From Allofournierella sp. (GTDB lineage Bacteria > Bacillota > Clostridia > Oscillospirales > Ruminococcaceae), in the NCBI GenBank assembly GCA_020025635.1, contig JAHHRU010000010.1, positions 1 to 64,000 of the forward strand: 64,000 bases of DNA, written 5' to 3'. Each line of letters starts with the position of its first letter. Positions within the stretch are counted from its first letter, which is position 1. Below the pieces are notes generated by a model, which searched no databases, had not been told where the DNA came from, and saw nothing but the letters and a program-made list of their open reading frames with translations. The position numbers and the translations under genes are program-made. This document shows, one piece after another, positions 1-9,152 of this stretch.

Positions 1-656
1 GGTTTACTTCCAAGAAGGAATTCGGCGACACCCTGGTTGAGGACTACAAGATCCGCAAGCAGCTGAAAAAGCAGCTCTTCGGCGCTGGTGTTCCCAAGAT
101 CGAGATCGAGCGTACCGTTGACAGCCAGTCTGGCGCAGCCCGTCTGAAGGTCAGCATCTGGTGTGCAAAGCCCGGCATGGTAATCGGCAAGGGCGGCGCA
201 GAGATCACCAAGCTGCAGGACCAGCTGAAGAAGATGACCGGCAAGGAAGTTAACGTAAACATCGTTGAGGTCAAGAACATCGACACCAATGCTCAGCTGG
301 TTGCTGAGAACATTGCAGGCCAGCTGGAGCGCCGCATCGGCTTCCGCCGTGCAATGAAGCAGTGCATGGGTCGTGCAATGATGCGCGGCGCTAAGGGCAT
401 CAAGACTCAGGTGTCCGGCCGTCTGGGCGGTGCTGACATCGCTCGCGTTGAGACCTATCACGAGGGCACCATTCCTCTTCAGACCCTGCGTGCCGACATC
501 GACTACGGCTTTGCAGAGGCTGCTACCACCTACGGCCGCATCGGCGTTAAGGTTTGGATCTACAGCGGCGAAGTTCTGAAGGGTGCTAAGCCCGTCGCTG
601 AGCGTGAAAACAATCGCGGCTTCCGCCGTGATCGCAAGGAAGGAGGCAACAAGTAA
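1..656 (+). CDS. rpsC: 30S ribosomal protein S3 (5' end outside window)
   Basis: Small-subunit protein S3, which lines the mRNA entry channel. The reading frame is open from base 3 and gives 217 residues. By comparison with the usual S3 N-terminus, about two dozen residues are missing upstream. The KH type 2 RNA-binding loop (VIGKGG, near 180-197) and the S3 C-terminal domain ([14 protein letters not shown]) are clear. The stop overlaps the rplP start by one base (TAATG), and the rplP ribosome binding site (AAGGAGG) sits inside the rpsC 3' end. This is the tail of the S10 operon. Confidence 0.98.
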   Translation, partial: FTSKKEFGDTLVEDYKIRKQLKKQLFGAGVPKIEIERTVDSQSGAARLKVSIWCAKPGMVIGKGGAEITKLQDQLKKMTGKEVNVNIVEVKNIDTNAQLVAENIAGQLERRIGFRRAMKQCMGRAMMRGAKGIKTQVSGRLGGADIARVETYHEGTIPLQTLRADIDYGFAEAATTYGRIGVKVWIYSGEVLKGAKPVAERENNRGFRRDRKEGGNK

Positions 657-1090
657 TGTTACTGCCTAAGCGCGTTAAATATCGCCGTGTACACCGTGGC
701 CGCATGAAGGGCAAGGCTATGCGCGGCAACACCGTGAACCAGGGCCAGTACGGCCTTGTTGCTCTCGAGCCCGGCTGGATCGATTCCCGCCAGATCGAGG
801 CCGCTCGTATCGCCATGACCCGTTACATCAAGCGTGGCGGTAAGGTTTGGATCAAGATTTTCCCTGACAAGCCCGTTACTGAGAAGCCCGCTGAGACCCG
901 AATGGGTTCCGGTAAAGGTTCTCCCGAGTACTGGGTGGCAGTTGTTAAGCCCGGCCGCGTGCTGTTCGAGCTGGCTGACGTCGACGAAGCTGTCGCACGT
1001 GAGGCTCTGCGTCTGGCTATGCACAAGCTGCCTGTCAAGTGCAAGTTCGCTAAGCGCGAAGATGAAGCTAAGGAGGGTGGCGAAGAATGA
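656..1090 (+). CDS. rplP: 50S ribosomal protein L16
   Basis: Large-subunit protein L16, next to the peptidyl-transferase centre and the A-site tRNA elbow. The 144 residues match the family length. The N-terminal [14 protein letters not shown] segment and the central [16 protein letters not shown] block are diagnostic. It starts on the last base of the rpsC stop and ends in an ATGA overlap with rpmC, so the three genes are tightly coupled in translation. Confidence 0.98.
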   Translation: MLLPKRVKYRRVHRGRMKGKAMRGNTVNQGQYGLVALEPGWIDSRQIEAARIAMTRYIKRGGKVWIKIFPDKPVTEKPAETRMGSGKGSPEYWVAVVKPGRVLFELADVDEAVAREALRLAMHKLPVKCKFAKREDEAKEGGEE

Positions 1091-1272
1091 AAGCTGCTGA
1101 GCTGCGCGATATGAGCGCCAAAGAGCTGAATGAAAAACTGGCTGAGCTGAAGCAGGAGCTGTTCAACCTGCGCTTTCAGCACGCCATCAACCAGCTGGAA
1201 AACCCCGGCCGGATCGAAATCGTGAAAAAGGACATCGCCCGTGTGCTGACTGTCCTGGCCGAGAAAGCGTAA
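1087..1272 (+). CDS. rpmC: 50S ribosomal protein L29
   Basis: L29 is a small two-helix protein near the peptide exit tunnel, where it helps form the docking site for SRP and trigger factor. The 61 residues show the family signature [19 protein letters not shown]. The ATG overlaps the rplP stop by four bases. The next gene, rpsQ, follows after 13 bases that carry GGGAGGG. Confidence 0.97.
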   Translation: MKAAELRDMSAKELNEKLAELKQELFNLRFQHAINQLENPGRIEIVKKDIARVLTVLAEKA

Positions 1273-1285
1273 GGGAGGGTAAACG

Positions 1286-1540
1286 ATGGAACGCAATTTG
1301 AGAAAGACCCGCGTGGGCACTGTTGTGTCCGACAAGATGGATAAGACCATCGTGGTTGCCGTTAAGGACAGCGTGCAGCACCCCCTTTACAAGAAGATCC
1401 TGAAGCGCACCGTTAAGTTCAAGGCCCACGACGAAAACAACGAGTGTGGCGTTGGCGACCGTGTCATGATCATGGAGACCCGGCCCCTGTCCAAGGACAA
1501 GCGCTGGCGCATGGTCAAAATCATCGAGAAGGCGAAATAA
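1286..1540 (+). CDS. rpsQ: 30S ribosomal protein S17
   Basis: S17 is an OB-fold primary binder of 16S rRNA. The 84 residues contain the expected [16 protein letters not shown] strand and the conserved end [14 protein letters not shown]. The ribosome binding site GGGAGGG lies seven bases before the ATG. It keeps the conserved order between rpmC and rplN. Confidence 0.98.
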   Translation: MERNLRKTRVGTVVSDKMDKTIVVAVKDSVQHPLYKKILKRTVKFKAHDENNECGVGDRVMIMETRPLSKDKRWRMVKIIEKAK

Positions 1541-1567
1541 GCCGTACTTTGAAAGGAGGATCTGGCA

Positions 1568-1936
1568 ATGGTTCAGATGCAAACTTATCTCAAAGTAGCC
1601 GACAACACCGGTGCCAAAGAGTTAATGTGCATTCGTGTGCTGGGCGGTTCCCGCCGGAGATATGCGAACATCGGTGACGTTGTGGTGGCATCCGTTAAGA
1701 AGGCTGCTCCCGGCGGTACCGTTAAGAAAGGCGACGTGGTCAAGGCTGTGATCGTTCGCAGCAAGCATGGCCTGCGCCGTGATGACGGCAGCTACATCCG
1801 TTTTGACGAGAACGCTGCTGTTATTATCCGTGAAGACAAAAACCCGAGAGGCACCCGTATCTTTGGACCAGTCGCCCGCGAACTGCGCGAGAGCGGCTAC
1901 CTGAAGATCTTGAGCCTGGCTCCGGAATCGCTGTAA
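1568..1936 (+). CDS. rplN: 50S ribosomal protein L14
   Basis: L14 binds 23S rRNA at the subunit interface and is the docking site for the silencing factor RsfS. The 122 residues open with the hallmark block around [19 protein letters not shown]. It is the first gene of the spc gene order and follows rpsQ after 27 bases with AAAGGAGGA. No terminator or promoter separates it from the S10 tail, so readthrough from the S10 operon is expected. Confidence 0.98.
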   Translation: MVQMQTYLKVADNTGAKELMCIRVLGGSRRRYANIGDVVVASVKKAAPGGTVKKGDVVKAVIVRSKHGLRRDDGSYIRFDENAAVIIREDKNPRGTRIFGPVARELRESGYLKILSLAPESL

Positions 1937-1949
1937 GGAGGTTTTAAGA

Positions 1950-2264
1950 ATGAACAATCTTCATGTTAAAACCGGCGACAACGTTATGATCATCAGCGGC
2001 AAGGACAAGGCTAAGACCGGTAAGGTGCTGGCCGTCAGCCCCAAAGAGGGCAAGGTCATTGTCGAAGGTCTGAACATGGTCACCAAGCACGTGAAACCCC
2101 GCCGTCAGGGCGAACAGGGCGGTATCGTGAAGGCCGAAGGTGCTATCTACGCCTGCAAGGTTATGCCGGTATGCCCCAAGTGCGGTAAGCCCACCCGCGT
2201 GGGCCACTCCGTAAAGGATGGCAAGAACGTACGCATCTGCCGCAAGTGCGGCGCCGAGCTGTAA
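1950..2264 (+). CDS. rplX: 50S ribosomal protein L24
   Basis: L24 is an assembly initiator protein that binds the 5' part of 23S rRNA. The 104 residues have an N-terminal KOW motif ([20 protein letters not shown]) and a C-terminal ribbon with two CxxC pairs ([11 protein letters not shown] and CRKCG), consistent with the zinc-binding form seen in many Bacillota. It starts 13 bases after rplN behind GGAGGTT. Confidence 0.98.
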   Translation: MNNLHVKTGDNVMIISGKDKAKTGKVLAVSPKEGKVIVEGLNMVTKHVKPRRQGEQGGIVKAEGAIYACKVMPVCPKCGKPTRVGHSVKDGKNVRICRKCGAEL

Positions 2265-2278
2265 GGAGGGACAACACA

Positions 2279-2821
2279 ATGGCAGTACGTTTGAAAGAAA
2301 AGTATGTCAGTGAGGTTGCTCCCGCCCTGATGACCAAGTTCGGTTACAAGAGCGCTATGCAGATCCCCAAGCTCGACAAAGTTGTGATCAACGTCGGCTG
2401 TGGTGAAGCAAAAGACAACCAGAAAATGCTGGACGCGATCGTTGGCGACATCGCCACCATCACCGGCCAGCGCCCCGTCCTGTGCCGTGCGAAGAAGAGC
2501 GTTGCAAACTTCAAGCTGCGCGACGGTCAGCCCATCGGCGTGAAGGTAACTCTGCGCGGTGAGCGTATGTACGAGTTCGTGGATCGTCTGTTCAGCGTGG
2601 CTCTGCCCCGCGTGCGTGACTTCCGTGGTATCAACGGCAACTCCTTTGACGGCCGCGGCAACTACGCTGTGGGCATCAAAGAGCAGCTGATCTTCCCCGA
2701 AATCGACTACGATAAGATCGACGCTGTGCGTGGTATGGACATCTGCTTCGTTACCACCGCAAAAACCGACGAAGAGGCCAAAGAGCTGCTGAAGGCTCTG
2801 GGCGCTCCGTTCGCTAACTAA
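2279..2821 (+). CDS. rplE: 50S ribosomal protein L5
   Basis: L5 binds 5S rRNA and contacts the P-site tRNA. The 180 residues begin at the ATG that follows GGAGGGACAACACA; an upstream in-frame ATG at 2246 lies inside rplX and is rejected as start. Recognisable blocks are [35 protein letters not shown] and [17 protein letters not shown]. Confidence 0.98.
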   Translation: MAVRLKEKYVSEVAPALMTKFGYKSAMQIPKLDKVVINVGCGEAKDNQKMLDAIVGDIATITGQRPVLCRAKKSVANFKLRDGQPIGVKVTLRGERMYEFVDRLFSVALPRVRDFRGINGNSFDGRGNYAVGIKEQLIFPEIDYDKIDAVRGMDICFVTTAKTDEEAKELLKALGAPFAN

Positions 2822-2835
2822 GGGAGGGTACAACT

Positions 2836-3021
2836 GTGGCAAAACTTTCCATGAAACTCAAGCAGCAGCAGGAGCCCAAGTTCTCTACCCGCGGTTATAA
2901 CCGCTGCAAGATCTGCGGCCGCCCCCACGCTTACCTGCGCAAGTACGGCGTTTGCCGTATTTGCTTCCGTGAGCTGGCTTACAAGGGCGAGATTCCTGGT
3001 GTTAAGAAGGCATCTTGGTAA
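2836..3021 (+). CDS. rpsZ: 30S ribosomal protein S14, zinc-binding type Z
   Basis: Short S14 of 61 residues with a GTG start preceded by GGGAGGG. Four cysteines in two CxxC pairs (CKICGRPH and CRICF) form the zinc ribbon of the C+ form. This is the standard S14 of low-G+C Gram-positive bacteria, so the cell needs zinc for this protein unless a zinc-free paralogue exists elsewhere. It sits in the conserved position between rplE and rpsH. Confidence 0.97.
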   Translation: MAKLSMKLKQQQEPKFSTRGYNRCKICGRPHAYLRKYGVCRICFRELAYKGEIPGVKKASW

Positions 3022-3067
3022 ATCGCAAACAGAACATTAACGAAGAACCTTAAAGGAGGTTAGTGGC

Positions 3068-3466
3068 ATGCATATTACTGATCCTGTTGCGGACCTGCTC
3101 ACCCGCATCCGCAATGCGAGCACTGCCAAACACCCTTCTGTAGAAGTTCCCGCCAGCAACCTGAAGAAGGCGATCTGCCAGATCCTGGTTGAAGAGGGCT
3201 ACATCAAGAGTGTGCAGCTGATCGAAGACAACAAGCAGGGTACCCTGCGCCTGGCGCTGAAGTACCAGGAGAACGGTGCACCGGTCATCGCCGGCCTGCG
3301 TCGTGTTTCCAAGCCCGGTCTGCGTATCTACACCAACTGTGAGGATATGCCCAAGGTGATGAAGGGTCTTGGTACCGCAATCATCTCTACTTCTAAGGGC
3401 GTTATGACCGACAAGGCCGCACGCGCTGCCCATGTGGGCGGCGAAGTGCTCGCCTTCGTCTGGTAA
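3068..3466 (+). CDS. rpsH: 30S ribosomal protein S8
   Basis: S8 is a central-domain 16S rRNA binder and, in enterobacteria, the translational repressor of the spc operon. The 132 residues begin HITDPVADLLTRIRNA and end in the family block TDKAARAAHVGGEVLAFVW. A 46-base gap precedes it, with AAAGGAGGTT just before the ATG. I see no clear S8-binding mimic in that gap. Confidence 0.98.
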   Translation: MHITDPVADLLTRIRNASTAKHPSVEVPASNLKKAICQILVEEGYIKSVQLIEDNKQGTLRLALKYQENGAPVIAGLRRVSKPGLRIYTNCEDMPKVMKGLGTAIISTSKGVMTDKAARAAHVGGEVLAFVW

Positions 3467-3483
3467 GAAAGGGGCATAAGACA

Positions 3484-4026
3484 ATGTCGAGAATTGGAAG
3501 AAAACCCATCGTCATTCCTGCGGGCGTTGAAGTGACCGTCAACGGCAACAACGTGACCGTGAAGGGCCCCAAGGGTACCTTGAATTCCAACATCCACCCC
3601 ATGATGACCGTTAAGGTCGAGGGTGGTGAAATCCTGGTCACCCGTCCCAATGACGAAAAAGAGGCACGCAGCCTGCATGGCCTCACCCGCACCAACATCA
3701 GCAACATGGTTGAAGGCGTTGTGAACGGCTTCCAGAAGAAGCTGGAAGTTCAGGGCGTTGGCTACCGTGTAGCTAAGCAGGGCAAGGACCTGGTGATGAA
3801 CCTGGGCTTCTCTCACAACGTTATCGTTTCTGAGAACGAGGACATCCAGATCGAAGCTCCTGACGCAAACACCATCATCATCAAGGGCATCGACAAGCAG
3901 AAGGTCGGCCAGTTCGCAGCTGAAGTCCGCGAGAAGCGCCCCCCCGAGCCTTACAAGGGCAAGGGTATCCGCTATGCTGGTGAGCACATCATCCGCAAAG
4001 AGGGCAAGGCCGGCAAAGGCAAATAA
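3484..4026 (+). CDS. rplF: 50S ribosomal protein L6
   Basis: L6 lies near the factor-binding site of the large subunit. The 180 residues have the start SRIGRKPIVIPAGV and the C-terminal signature PPEPYKGKGIRYAGEHIIRKEGK. Length and position between rpsH and rplR are standard. The ribosome binding site is AAAGGGG. Confidence 0.98.
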   Translation: MSRIGRKPIVIPAGVEVTVNGNNVTVKGPKGTLNSNIHPMMTVKVEGGEILVTRPNDEKEARSLHGLTRTNISNMVEGVVNGFQKKLEVQGVGYRVAKQGKDLVMNLGFSHNVIVSENEDIQIEAPDANTIIIKGIDKQKVGQFAAEVREKRPPEPYKGKGIRYAGEHIIRKEGKAGKGK

Positions 4027-4044
4027 GGTAAGGAGTGAAAGACA

Positions 4045-4404
4045 ATGGTCAATAAACCTGACAAGAACGAGGCTCGGCTTCGTCGTCACCGCCGTGTGCG
4101 CGGTAAGATCAGCGGTACCGCTGAGCGTCCCCGCCTGGATGTATTTCGTTCCTCCAAGCACATCTATGCCCAGATCATTGATGACGTGGCTGGCGTTACC
4201 CTGTGCAGCGCTTCCAGCATGGACAAGGGCTTTGAGGGCTTCGGCGGCAACATCGAGGCAGCCGGCAAGGTTGGCAAGATGATCGCTGAAAAGGCTCTGG
4301 AGAAGGGCATCAATACGGTCGTATTCGACCGCGGTGGCTTTGTTTATCACGGCCGCGTGAAAGCTTTGGCTGAAGGCGCCCGTGAGGGCGGCTTGAAGCT
4401 GTAA
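4045..4404 (+). CDS. rplR: 50S ribosomal protein L18
   Basis: L18 carries 5S rRNA into the large subunit together with L5. The 119 residues include [21 protein letters not shown] and the C-terminal [24 protein letters not shown]. The start follows TAAGGAGTGA. Next comes rpsE after 14 bases. Confidence 0.98.
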   Translation: MVNKPDKNEARLRRHRRVRGKISGTAERPRLDVFRSSKHIYAQIIDDVAGVTLCSASSMDKGFEGFGGNIEAAGKVGKMIAEKALEKGINTVVFDRGGFVYHGRVKALAEGAREGGLKL

Positions 4405-4418
4405 GGAGGAGGATACAC

Positions 4419-4925
4419 ATGGAAAATCGCAGAAATCGTGAAGTTGACGACGGCATGATTGAAAAGGTCGTTGCCATCAACCGCGTATCCAAAACCGTTA
4501 AGGGTGGCCGCGTTATGAAGTTCAGCGCTCTGGTCGTTGTTGGCGACGGCAAGGGCACCATTGGTTTTGGCATGGGCAAGGCTGGTGAGGTTCCCGAAGC
4601 GATCCGCAAGGGTATCGAAGCTGCTCGCAAGAACATGCACAAGATCGCTATGAAGGACACCACCATCCCCCACGAGATCGTGGGCGAGTTCGGCGCAGGC
4701 CGCGTGCTGCTGCGTCCGGCTCCCGAAGGTACCGGCGTTATCGCCGGCGGCGCGGTTCGTGCAGTTCTGGAAGCTGCCGGCATCAAGGACATCCGTACCA
4801 AGTGCCTGCGCTCCAACAACCCCTGCAATGTGGTCACCGCCACTTTCAACGGCCTGTGCAACCTGGTAAGCGCTGAAGAAGTTGCTGCCAAGCGCGGCAA
4901 GACCGTGAAAGAAATCTTAGGTTAA
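4419..4925 (+). CDS. rpsE: 30S ribosomal protein S5
   Basis: S5 takes part in decoding fidelity at the mRNA entry site. The 168 residues contain the double-stranded-RNA-binding-like N-terminal domain ([15 protein letters not shown]) and the S5 C-terminal domain ([22 protein letters not shown]). The ribosome binding site is GGAGGAGG. Order rplR-rpsE-rpmD is conserved. Confidence 0.98.
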   Translation: MENRRNREVDDGMIEKVVAINRVSKTVKGGRVMKFSALVVVGDGKGTIGFGMGKAGEVPEAIRKGIEAARKNMHKIAMKDTTIPHEIVGEFGAGRVLLRPAPEGTGVIAGGAVRAVLEAAGIKDIRTKCLRSNNPCNVVTATFNGLCNLVSAEEVAAKRGKTVKEILG

Positions 4926-4939
4926 GGAGGTAGCTCACC

Positions 4940-5236
4940 ATGGCAGAAACCGAGAAGAAGGTCGCAGCCACCGAGGCTGCCACCGTTAAGAAGACCGCAG
5001 CCAAGAAGCCCGCAGCTAAAAAGCCCGCGGCTAAGAAGACTGCGAAGAAGGCTGTTCCCGCAACCGTTACCGTAAAGCTCGTTAAGGGCATGTCCGGTCG
5101 GACCGAGAAGCAGATCGCTACTGCTCACAGCCTGGGCCTGAAGAAGATCGGCGACGTAACCGTTCAGCCCGATAACGCTCAGACTCAGGGTAAGATCGCC
5201 AAGATCAGTCACATGGTCGCGGTCACCAAAGCGTAA
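4940..5236 (+). CDS. rpmD: 50S ribosomal protein L30 with Ala/Lys-rich N-terminal tail
   Basis: L30 is normally about 60 residues. Here residues about 42-98 are the L30 core ([20 protein letters not shown], then ISHMV near the end). The first 40 or so residues are a low-complexity tail with the repeat AAKKPAAKK, like histone H1 or mycobacterial HU tails. The ATG at 4940 is supported by TAAGGAGG six bases after the rpsE stop, and no other good start lies nearer the core. The tail is expected to be disordered and basic; its role is unknown. Confidence 0.95.
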   Translation: MAETEKKVAATEAATVKKTAAKKPAAKKPAAKKTAKKAVPATVTVKLVKGMSGRTEKQIATAHSLGLKKIGDVTVQPDNAQTQGKIAKISHMVAVTKA

Positions 5237-5256
5237 CAGCAAGGAGGTGCAAGCAC

Positions 5257-5697
5257 ATGAAGCTTCATGAATTACAGCCCGCGCAGGGTTCCAACACTGC
5301 TGCAAAGCGCAAGGGCCGCGGCCACGGCAGCGGCAACGGCAAGACCGCAGGCTACGGCCACAAGGGCCAGAAGGCTCGGTCTGGCGTAAAGAAGGCCGGA
5401 TTTGAAGGCGGCCAGATGCCTCTGCAGCGTCGTCTGCCCAAGCGTGGTTTCAAGAACATCTTCGCTACCGAGTATGCTACCGTTAAGGTAAGCGACCTGG
5501 AAGCCCGTTTTGAGGCCGGCGCAGTTGTAGACACCAAGGCTCTGGTCGAGGCCGGCCTTATCAAGAAGAGCCTGGACGGCGTTAAGGTCCTGGGCAATGG
5601 TGAACTGACCAAGGCCCTCACCGTGCAGGTCGCTGCCTTTACTGCCTCCGCCAAGGAGAAAATCGAGAAGGCTGGAGGAAAGGCTGAGGTGATCTAA
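5257..5697 (+). CDS. rplO: 50S ribosomal protein L15
   Basis: L15 is a late-assembly large-subunit protein. The 146 residues carry the glycine-rich arginine/lysine N-terminal loop ([20 protein letters not shown]) and the family block [17 protein letters not shown]. It ends immediately before secY: stop TAA at 5695-5697, secY GTG at 5699. Confidence 0.98.
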   Translation: MKLHELQPAQGSNTAAKRKGRGHGSGNGKTAGYGHKGQKARSGVKKAGFEGGQMPLQRRLPKRGFKNIFATEYATVKVSDLEARFEAGAVVDTKALVEAGLIKKSLDGVKVLGNGELTKALTVQVAAFTASAKEKIEKAGGKAEVI

Positions 5698-5698
5698 G

Positions 5699-6997
5699 GT
5701 GTTTGATACATTCCGCAATGCGTGGAAAATTCCCGAACTGCGTAAGAAGATCCTTTACACCCTGATGATCCTCATCATTTTCCGTTTGGGCTGCGTTATC
5801 ACCGTGCCCTACATCAATCCCGAGGCCCTGACCCTGTTCGCAACGGCCGGCGGCGCGGGTATGCTGGACTACCTGAACATGATGAGCGGCGGCGCGCTGA
5901 GCCAGTGTGCCATCTTCGCTCTGAGTGTGCAGCCCTACATCAACGCATCCATCATTATCCAGCTGCTTACAGTTGCGATCCCTGCTCTGGAGCGTATGAG
6001 TAAGGAAGGTGAGGAGGGCCGGCGCAAGCTGACCCGCATCACCCGTTATACCGGTGCCGGTTTTGCAGTGGCCATGAGCATTGGCTACTACATGATCCTG
6101 CGCAACCAGATGCAGGCCGTTGCTTATACCAGCGGCTGGGAAGGTGTGCTGGCCGGTATCGTTATCGTGCTCAGCTTCACTGCTGGTGCACAGCTGATCA
6201 CCTGGCTGGGTGAGCAGATCGACGCCAACGGCATCGGCAACGGCATTTCGCTGCTGATCTTCGCCGGCATCATCTCTCGCTGGAGCGATGTGATCACCGC
6301 CACCCGCAGCCTGCTCACCCGGGCTGCGAACGGCGAGCCCAAGTACTATGTGTTCCTGCCCCTGATCGCTATCCTGGCACTGGTCGTCATCATGTTCGTT
6401 GTGGTGCTGACCAACGCCGAGCGCCGCATCCCGGTGCAGTATGCGAAGCGGGTGGTAGGCCGCAAGATGTACGGCGGCCAGGCCAGCCACATTCCCCTTA
6501 AGGTGAACATGAGCGGCGTTATGCCTGTCATCTTCGCCAGCATGCTGGCCAGCATCCCCGGCCTGATCGGTTCCTTCATTCAGGTCAAGAGCCCCTTCTG
6601 GGTCTCTTTCTTCCGCGTGTTCAACTACCGCAGCTTCCTGTACGCAGTGGTGCTGTTCGTGTTGATCATCGCCTTCAACTACTTCTATGTAGCAATTCAG
6701 TATAACCCCGTTGAGATCGCGAACAATCTTCGCAAGAACAACGGTGCGATCCCCGGCATCCGTCCGGGCAAGCCCACCAGCGATTTCATCACCAAGAGCC
6801 TTTCCAAGATCACCTTCATCGGCGCCATCTTCCTGGGTATCGTTGCCATCCTGCCCATCATCCTGGGCAACCTGACCGGCACCAACATCCAGCTGGGCGG
6901 CACCAGCCTTTTGATCGTGGTTGGCGTGGCTCTGGACACCGGCCGCAGCATGGAAAGCTACATGCTGATGCGCCATCACAAGGGTTTCCTGGAGTAA
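5699..6997 (+). CDS. secY: Protein translocase channel subunit SecY
   Basis: SecY is the pore of the Sec translocon in the cytoplasmic membrane. The 432 residues contain about ten hydrophobic segments and the signatures YINASIIIQLLTVAIPALE and the cytoplasmic loop IPVQYAKRVVGRKMYGGQ. The start is GTG, one base after the rplO stop, with the ribosome binding site (GGAGGAAAGG) inside rplO, so translation is coupled. secY is followed by adk, as is usual in Bacillota. Confidence 0.98.
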   Translation: MFDTFRNAWKIPELRKKILYTLMILIIFRLGCVITVPYINPEALTLFATAGGAGMLDYLNMMSGGALSQCAIFALSVQPYINASIIIQLLTVAIPALERMSKEGEEGRRKLTRITRYTGAGFAVAMSIGYYMILRNQMQAVAYTSGWEGVLAGIVIVLSFTAGAQLITWLGEQIDANGIGNGISLLIFAGIISRWSDVITATRSLLTRAANGEPKYYVFLPLIAILALVVIMFVVVLTNAERRIPVQYAKRVVGRKMYGGQASHIPLKVNMSGVMPVIFASMLASIPGLIGSFIQVKSPFWVSFFRVFNYRSFLYAVVLFVLIIAFNYFYVAIQYNPVEIANNLRKNNGAIPGIRPGKPTSDFITKSLSKITFIGAIFLGIVAILPIILGNLTGTNIQLGGTSLLIVVGVALDTGRSMESYMLMRHHKGFLE

Positions 6998-7034
6998 ACT
7001 AAAATCGTTGACAGCAGAAAGGGGACAATCGAGC

Positions 7035-7667
7035 ATGAACTTAATTCTCTTAGGCGCTCCGGGTGCCGGCAAAGGCACTCAGGCAGAACTTGTGTGTGAT
7101 CAGCTGAACATTCCGGCAATCAGCACTGGAAACATTCTTCGCGCCGCCGTAAAGGAAGGCACGAAGATGGGACTGGAGGCAAAGACCTATTTGGATAGCG
7201 GCTCGCTTGTCCCCGATCCCGTCATCATCGGTATCATCAAAGAGCGTCTGGCTGAGCCGGACTGCCAGAACGGCTTCATCCTGGACGGCGTGCCCCGCAC
7301 GGTGGCCCAGGCCGAAGCCCTGGAGACGATGGGCGTTCGGATCGACAAGGTTGTGGATCTGGAAGTGGATGACGAAGTCATCATGCATCGTCTGTCCGGC
7401 CGCCGGGTCTGCTCCGCCTGCGGAGCATCCTACCACCTGGAGCACAAGCCCAGCCGTGAGCCGGACCGGTGCGACCGGTGCGGAGGCGCTCTGATCGCCC
7501 GCAAGGACGATGAGCCCGAGACCGTGAAGGATCGGCTGCGCAACTATCACGAGCTCACTGAGCCGCTGATCGAGTTTTATCGTCAGCGCGGCAAGCTGGT
7601 GACCGTTCGCGGCACCGACAGCATCGCGGAAACCGGAAAACTGCTGATCGAGGCATTGGAGGCGTAA
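7035..7667 (+). CDS. adk: Adenylate kinase, zinc-LID type
   Basis: Catalyses ATP + AMP = 2 ADP in the cytosol. The 210 residues have the P-loop GAPGAGKGTQ near residue 7, the AMP-binding region and DGVPRTVAQAE. The LID domain is the long form with four cysteines (CSACGASYH and CDRCGG), which binds structural zinc as in Gram-positive adenylate kinases. The ATG at 7035 follows AAAGGGGACAATCGAGC; an in-frame ATG nine codons upstream has no ribosome binding site. Confidence 0.97.
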   Translation: MNLILLGAPGAGKGTQAELVCDQLNIPAISTGNILRAAVKEGTKMGLEAKTYLDSGSLVPDPVIIGIIKERLAEPDCQNGFILDGVPRTVAQAEALETMGVRIDKVVDLEVDDEVIMHRLSGRRVCSACGASYHLEHKPSREPDRCDRCGGALIARKDDEPETVKDRLRNYHELTEPLIEFYRQRGKLVTVRGTDSIAETGKLLIEALEA

Positions 7668-7671
7668 ACAC

Positions 7672-8445
7672 GTGATCCAAATTAAAAACGCCAAAGAGCT
7701 TGCAGCAATGCGCCGGGCCTGTGAAATCAGTGCCCAGGCTTTAAAGCTCGGCGGTGAATCCATCGAGGCCGGCATCACAACTGCCGACATTGATAAGATC
7801 ATTTTCAATTTCATCAAGAAGCAGGGCGCAAAGCCCAACTTCAAGGGTCTGTACGGATTTCCGGGCACTGCCTGCATCAGCGTCAATGACGAAGTGATCC
7901 ACGGCATCCCCAGCAAATCCAAGGTGATCAGACCCGGTGATATCGTCAGCATCGACACGGGCGCCGCACTCAACGGCTTCAACGGCGACAATGCCTGCAC
8001 CTTCGGCTGCGGCAAGCTCGACCTGGAAGCCCAGCGGCTGCTGGATGTCACCCGTGAGTCTCTGCATTGCGGCATCCGTGCCGCGATCTGCGGCGGGCGC
8101 GTGGGCGACATCAGCAATGCGGTGCAGACCTATGTGGAGCAGAACGGCTTTTCTGTCGTGCGCACCTTTGTTGGGCACGGCGTGGGCAAGGAACTCCATG
8201 AGGACCCGGAGGTACCGAACTACGGTCCCGCCGGCCGCGGCCCCCGGCTTGTAGCCGGCATGACGCTGGCCATCGAACCAATGGTCAACCAAAAACACTA
8301 CTCAGTGTCAACCGCATCCGATGGATGGACGGTAAGAACGGCAGATGGCGGTCTGTCGGCTCACTTTGAGCATTCGATCGCAATCACTGCTGCAGGGCCC
8401 GAGGTCCTGACGAAAGCCTGGGAGGGTGCCGGATGGACTTTGTAA
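7672..8445 (+). CDS. map: Methionine aminopeptidase, type I
   Basis: Removes the initiator methionine from nascent proteins. The 257 residues show the five metal ligands in order: two Asp in SIDTGAALNGFNGDNA, His in VGHGVGKELHE, Glu in LAIEPMV and Glu in HFEHSIAIT. It starts with GTG four bases after the adk stop. Its end overlaps the next small gene by 13 bases. Confidence 0.96.
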   Translation: MIQIKNAKELAAMRRACEISAQALKLGGESIEAGITTADIDKIIFNFIKKQGAKPNFKGLYGFPGTACISVNDEVIHGIPSKSKVIRPGDIVSIDTGAALNGFNGDNACTFGCGKLDLEAQRLLDVTRESLHCGIRAAICGGRVGDISNAVQTYVEQNGFSVVRTFVGHGVGKELHEDPEVPNYGPAGRGPRLVAGMTLAIEPMVNQKHYSVSTASDGWTVRTADGGLSAHFEHSIAITAAGPEVLTKAWEGAGWTL

Positions 8446-8684
8446 AAGGCCAGTTGGTACGCTCGAAAGCAGGTCGAGACCGGAACCGGACCTTTGCGGT
8501 TATGGCCGTGGAAGGCCAGATGCTTTATCTCGCAGACGGAGGTCTGCGCGGTATGGCCCGGCCCAAGGCCAAAAAGACGAGGCATGTGGCCCCCACCGCC
8601 ACCGTCCTGCAGGGCGAAAGCCTTGCAAATGACAAACAGCTCAATGAGGCGATCCGCGCTTATGACGCAGAGCACCCCATTTAA
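8433..8684 (+). CDS. KOW-domain RNA-binding protein
   Basis: Small 83-residue protein with an N-terminal KOW-like segment ([20 protein letters not shown]). Related proteins, annotated as KOW or L14e-like RNA-binding proteins, occupy the map-infA gap in many Clostridia. The function is unproven, but the position inside a ribosomal operon suggests a role with rRNA or ribosomes. It overlaps the map 3' end by 13 bases, so translational coupling is likely. Confidence 0.85.
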   Translation: MDFVKGQLVRSKAGRDRNRTFAVMAVEGQMLYLADGGLRGMARPKAKKTRHVAPTATVLQGESLANDKQLNEAIRAYDAEHPI

Positions 8685-8704
8685 ACTCACAAGGAGGGAA
8701 GAGC

Positions 8705-8923
8705 TTGTCTAAAGAAGACGTAATCGAAGTTGAGGGCACGGTTCTTGAAGCCCTGCCCAATGCCACCTTCCGGGTGGAGCTGGCAAACGGCCATCGGTTG
8801 CTGGCGCACATCTCCGGCAAACTGCGTACCAATTTCATTCGCATCCTGCCCGGAGACAAAGTTACACTGGAAATGTCGCCCTATGATTTAACCAAGGGCC
8901 GCATCACCTGGCGCTCTAAATAA
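8705..8923 (+). CDS. infA: Translation initiation factor IF-1
   Basis: OB-fold factor that occupies the 30S A site during initiation. The 72 residues are full length, with the family block [21 protein letters not shown] and the end LTKGRITWR. The start codon is TTG, set by AAGGAGGGAAGAGC upstream. A rare start codon in infA may limit its expression compared with the ribosomal genes. Confidence 0.97.
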   Translation: MSKEDVIEVEGTVLEALPNATFRVELANGHRLLAHISGKLRTNFIRILPGDKVTLEMSPYDLTKGRITWRSK

Positions 8924-8951
8924 GCGCCGCGACAAAAGGAGGTTATTCATC

Positions 8952-9065
8952 ATGAAGGTTAAACCTTCCGTGAAACCCATTTGCGAAAAGTGCAAGGTCA
9001 TCAAGCGCAAAGGCCGCGTGATGGTCATCTGCGAAAACCCCAAGCATAAGCAGCGCCAGGGCTAA
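8952..9065 (+). CDS. rpmJ: 50S ribosomal protein L36
   Basis: 37-residue L36 starting [20 protein letters not shown], the standard zinc-knuckle sequence with three cysteines and one histidine (CEKC, C and KHKQRQG). The ATG follows AAAGGAGGTT. It is between infA and rpsM as expected. An 87-base gap with a strong RNA hairpin follows. Confidence 0.97.
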   Translation: MKVKPSVKPICEKCKVIKRKGRVMVICENPKHKQRQG

Positions 9066-9079
9066 GCCCAAAGCGCTAG

Positions 9080-9113
9080 GGGGGCAAGTGCGTAGATTCC
9101 CGGCGCAGCCCCC
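9080..9113 (+). ncRNA. Possible ribosomal leader hairpin before rpsM
   Basis: In the rpmJ-rpsM gap, GGGGGC (9080-9085) pairs with GCCCCC (9108-9113) and TGCG (9089-9092) pairs with CGCA (9104-9107), leaving a 3-base bulge and an 11-base loop. There is no T-run, so it is not a terminator. A role as an S4- or S13-binding regulatory element is inference only. Confidence 0.4.
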
Positions 9114-9152
9114 GACTCGGACATGGGATGTACCTTTAGGAGGTTTTATACT

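Noticed and set aside
5639..7078. Long minus-strand frame (479 codons) opposite secY and adk
   Set aside because: It is antisense to strongly conserved genes, is His/Gln/Asp-rich without domains, and arises from codon bias of the + genes.
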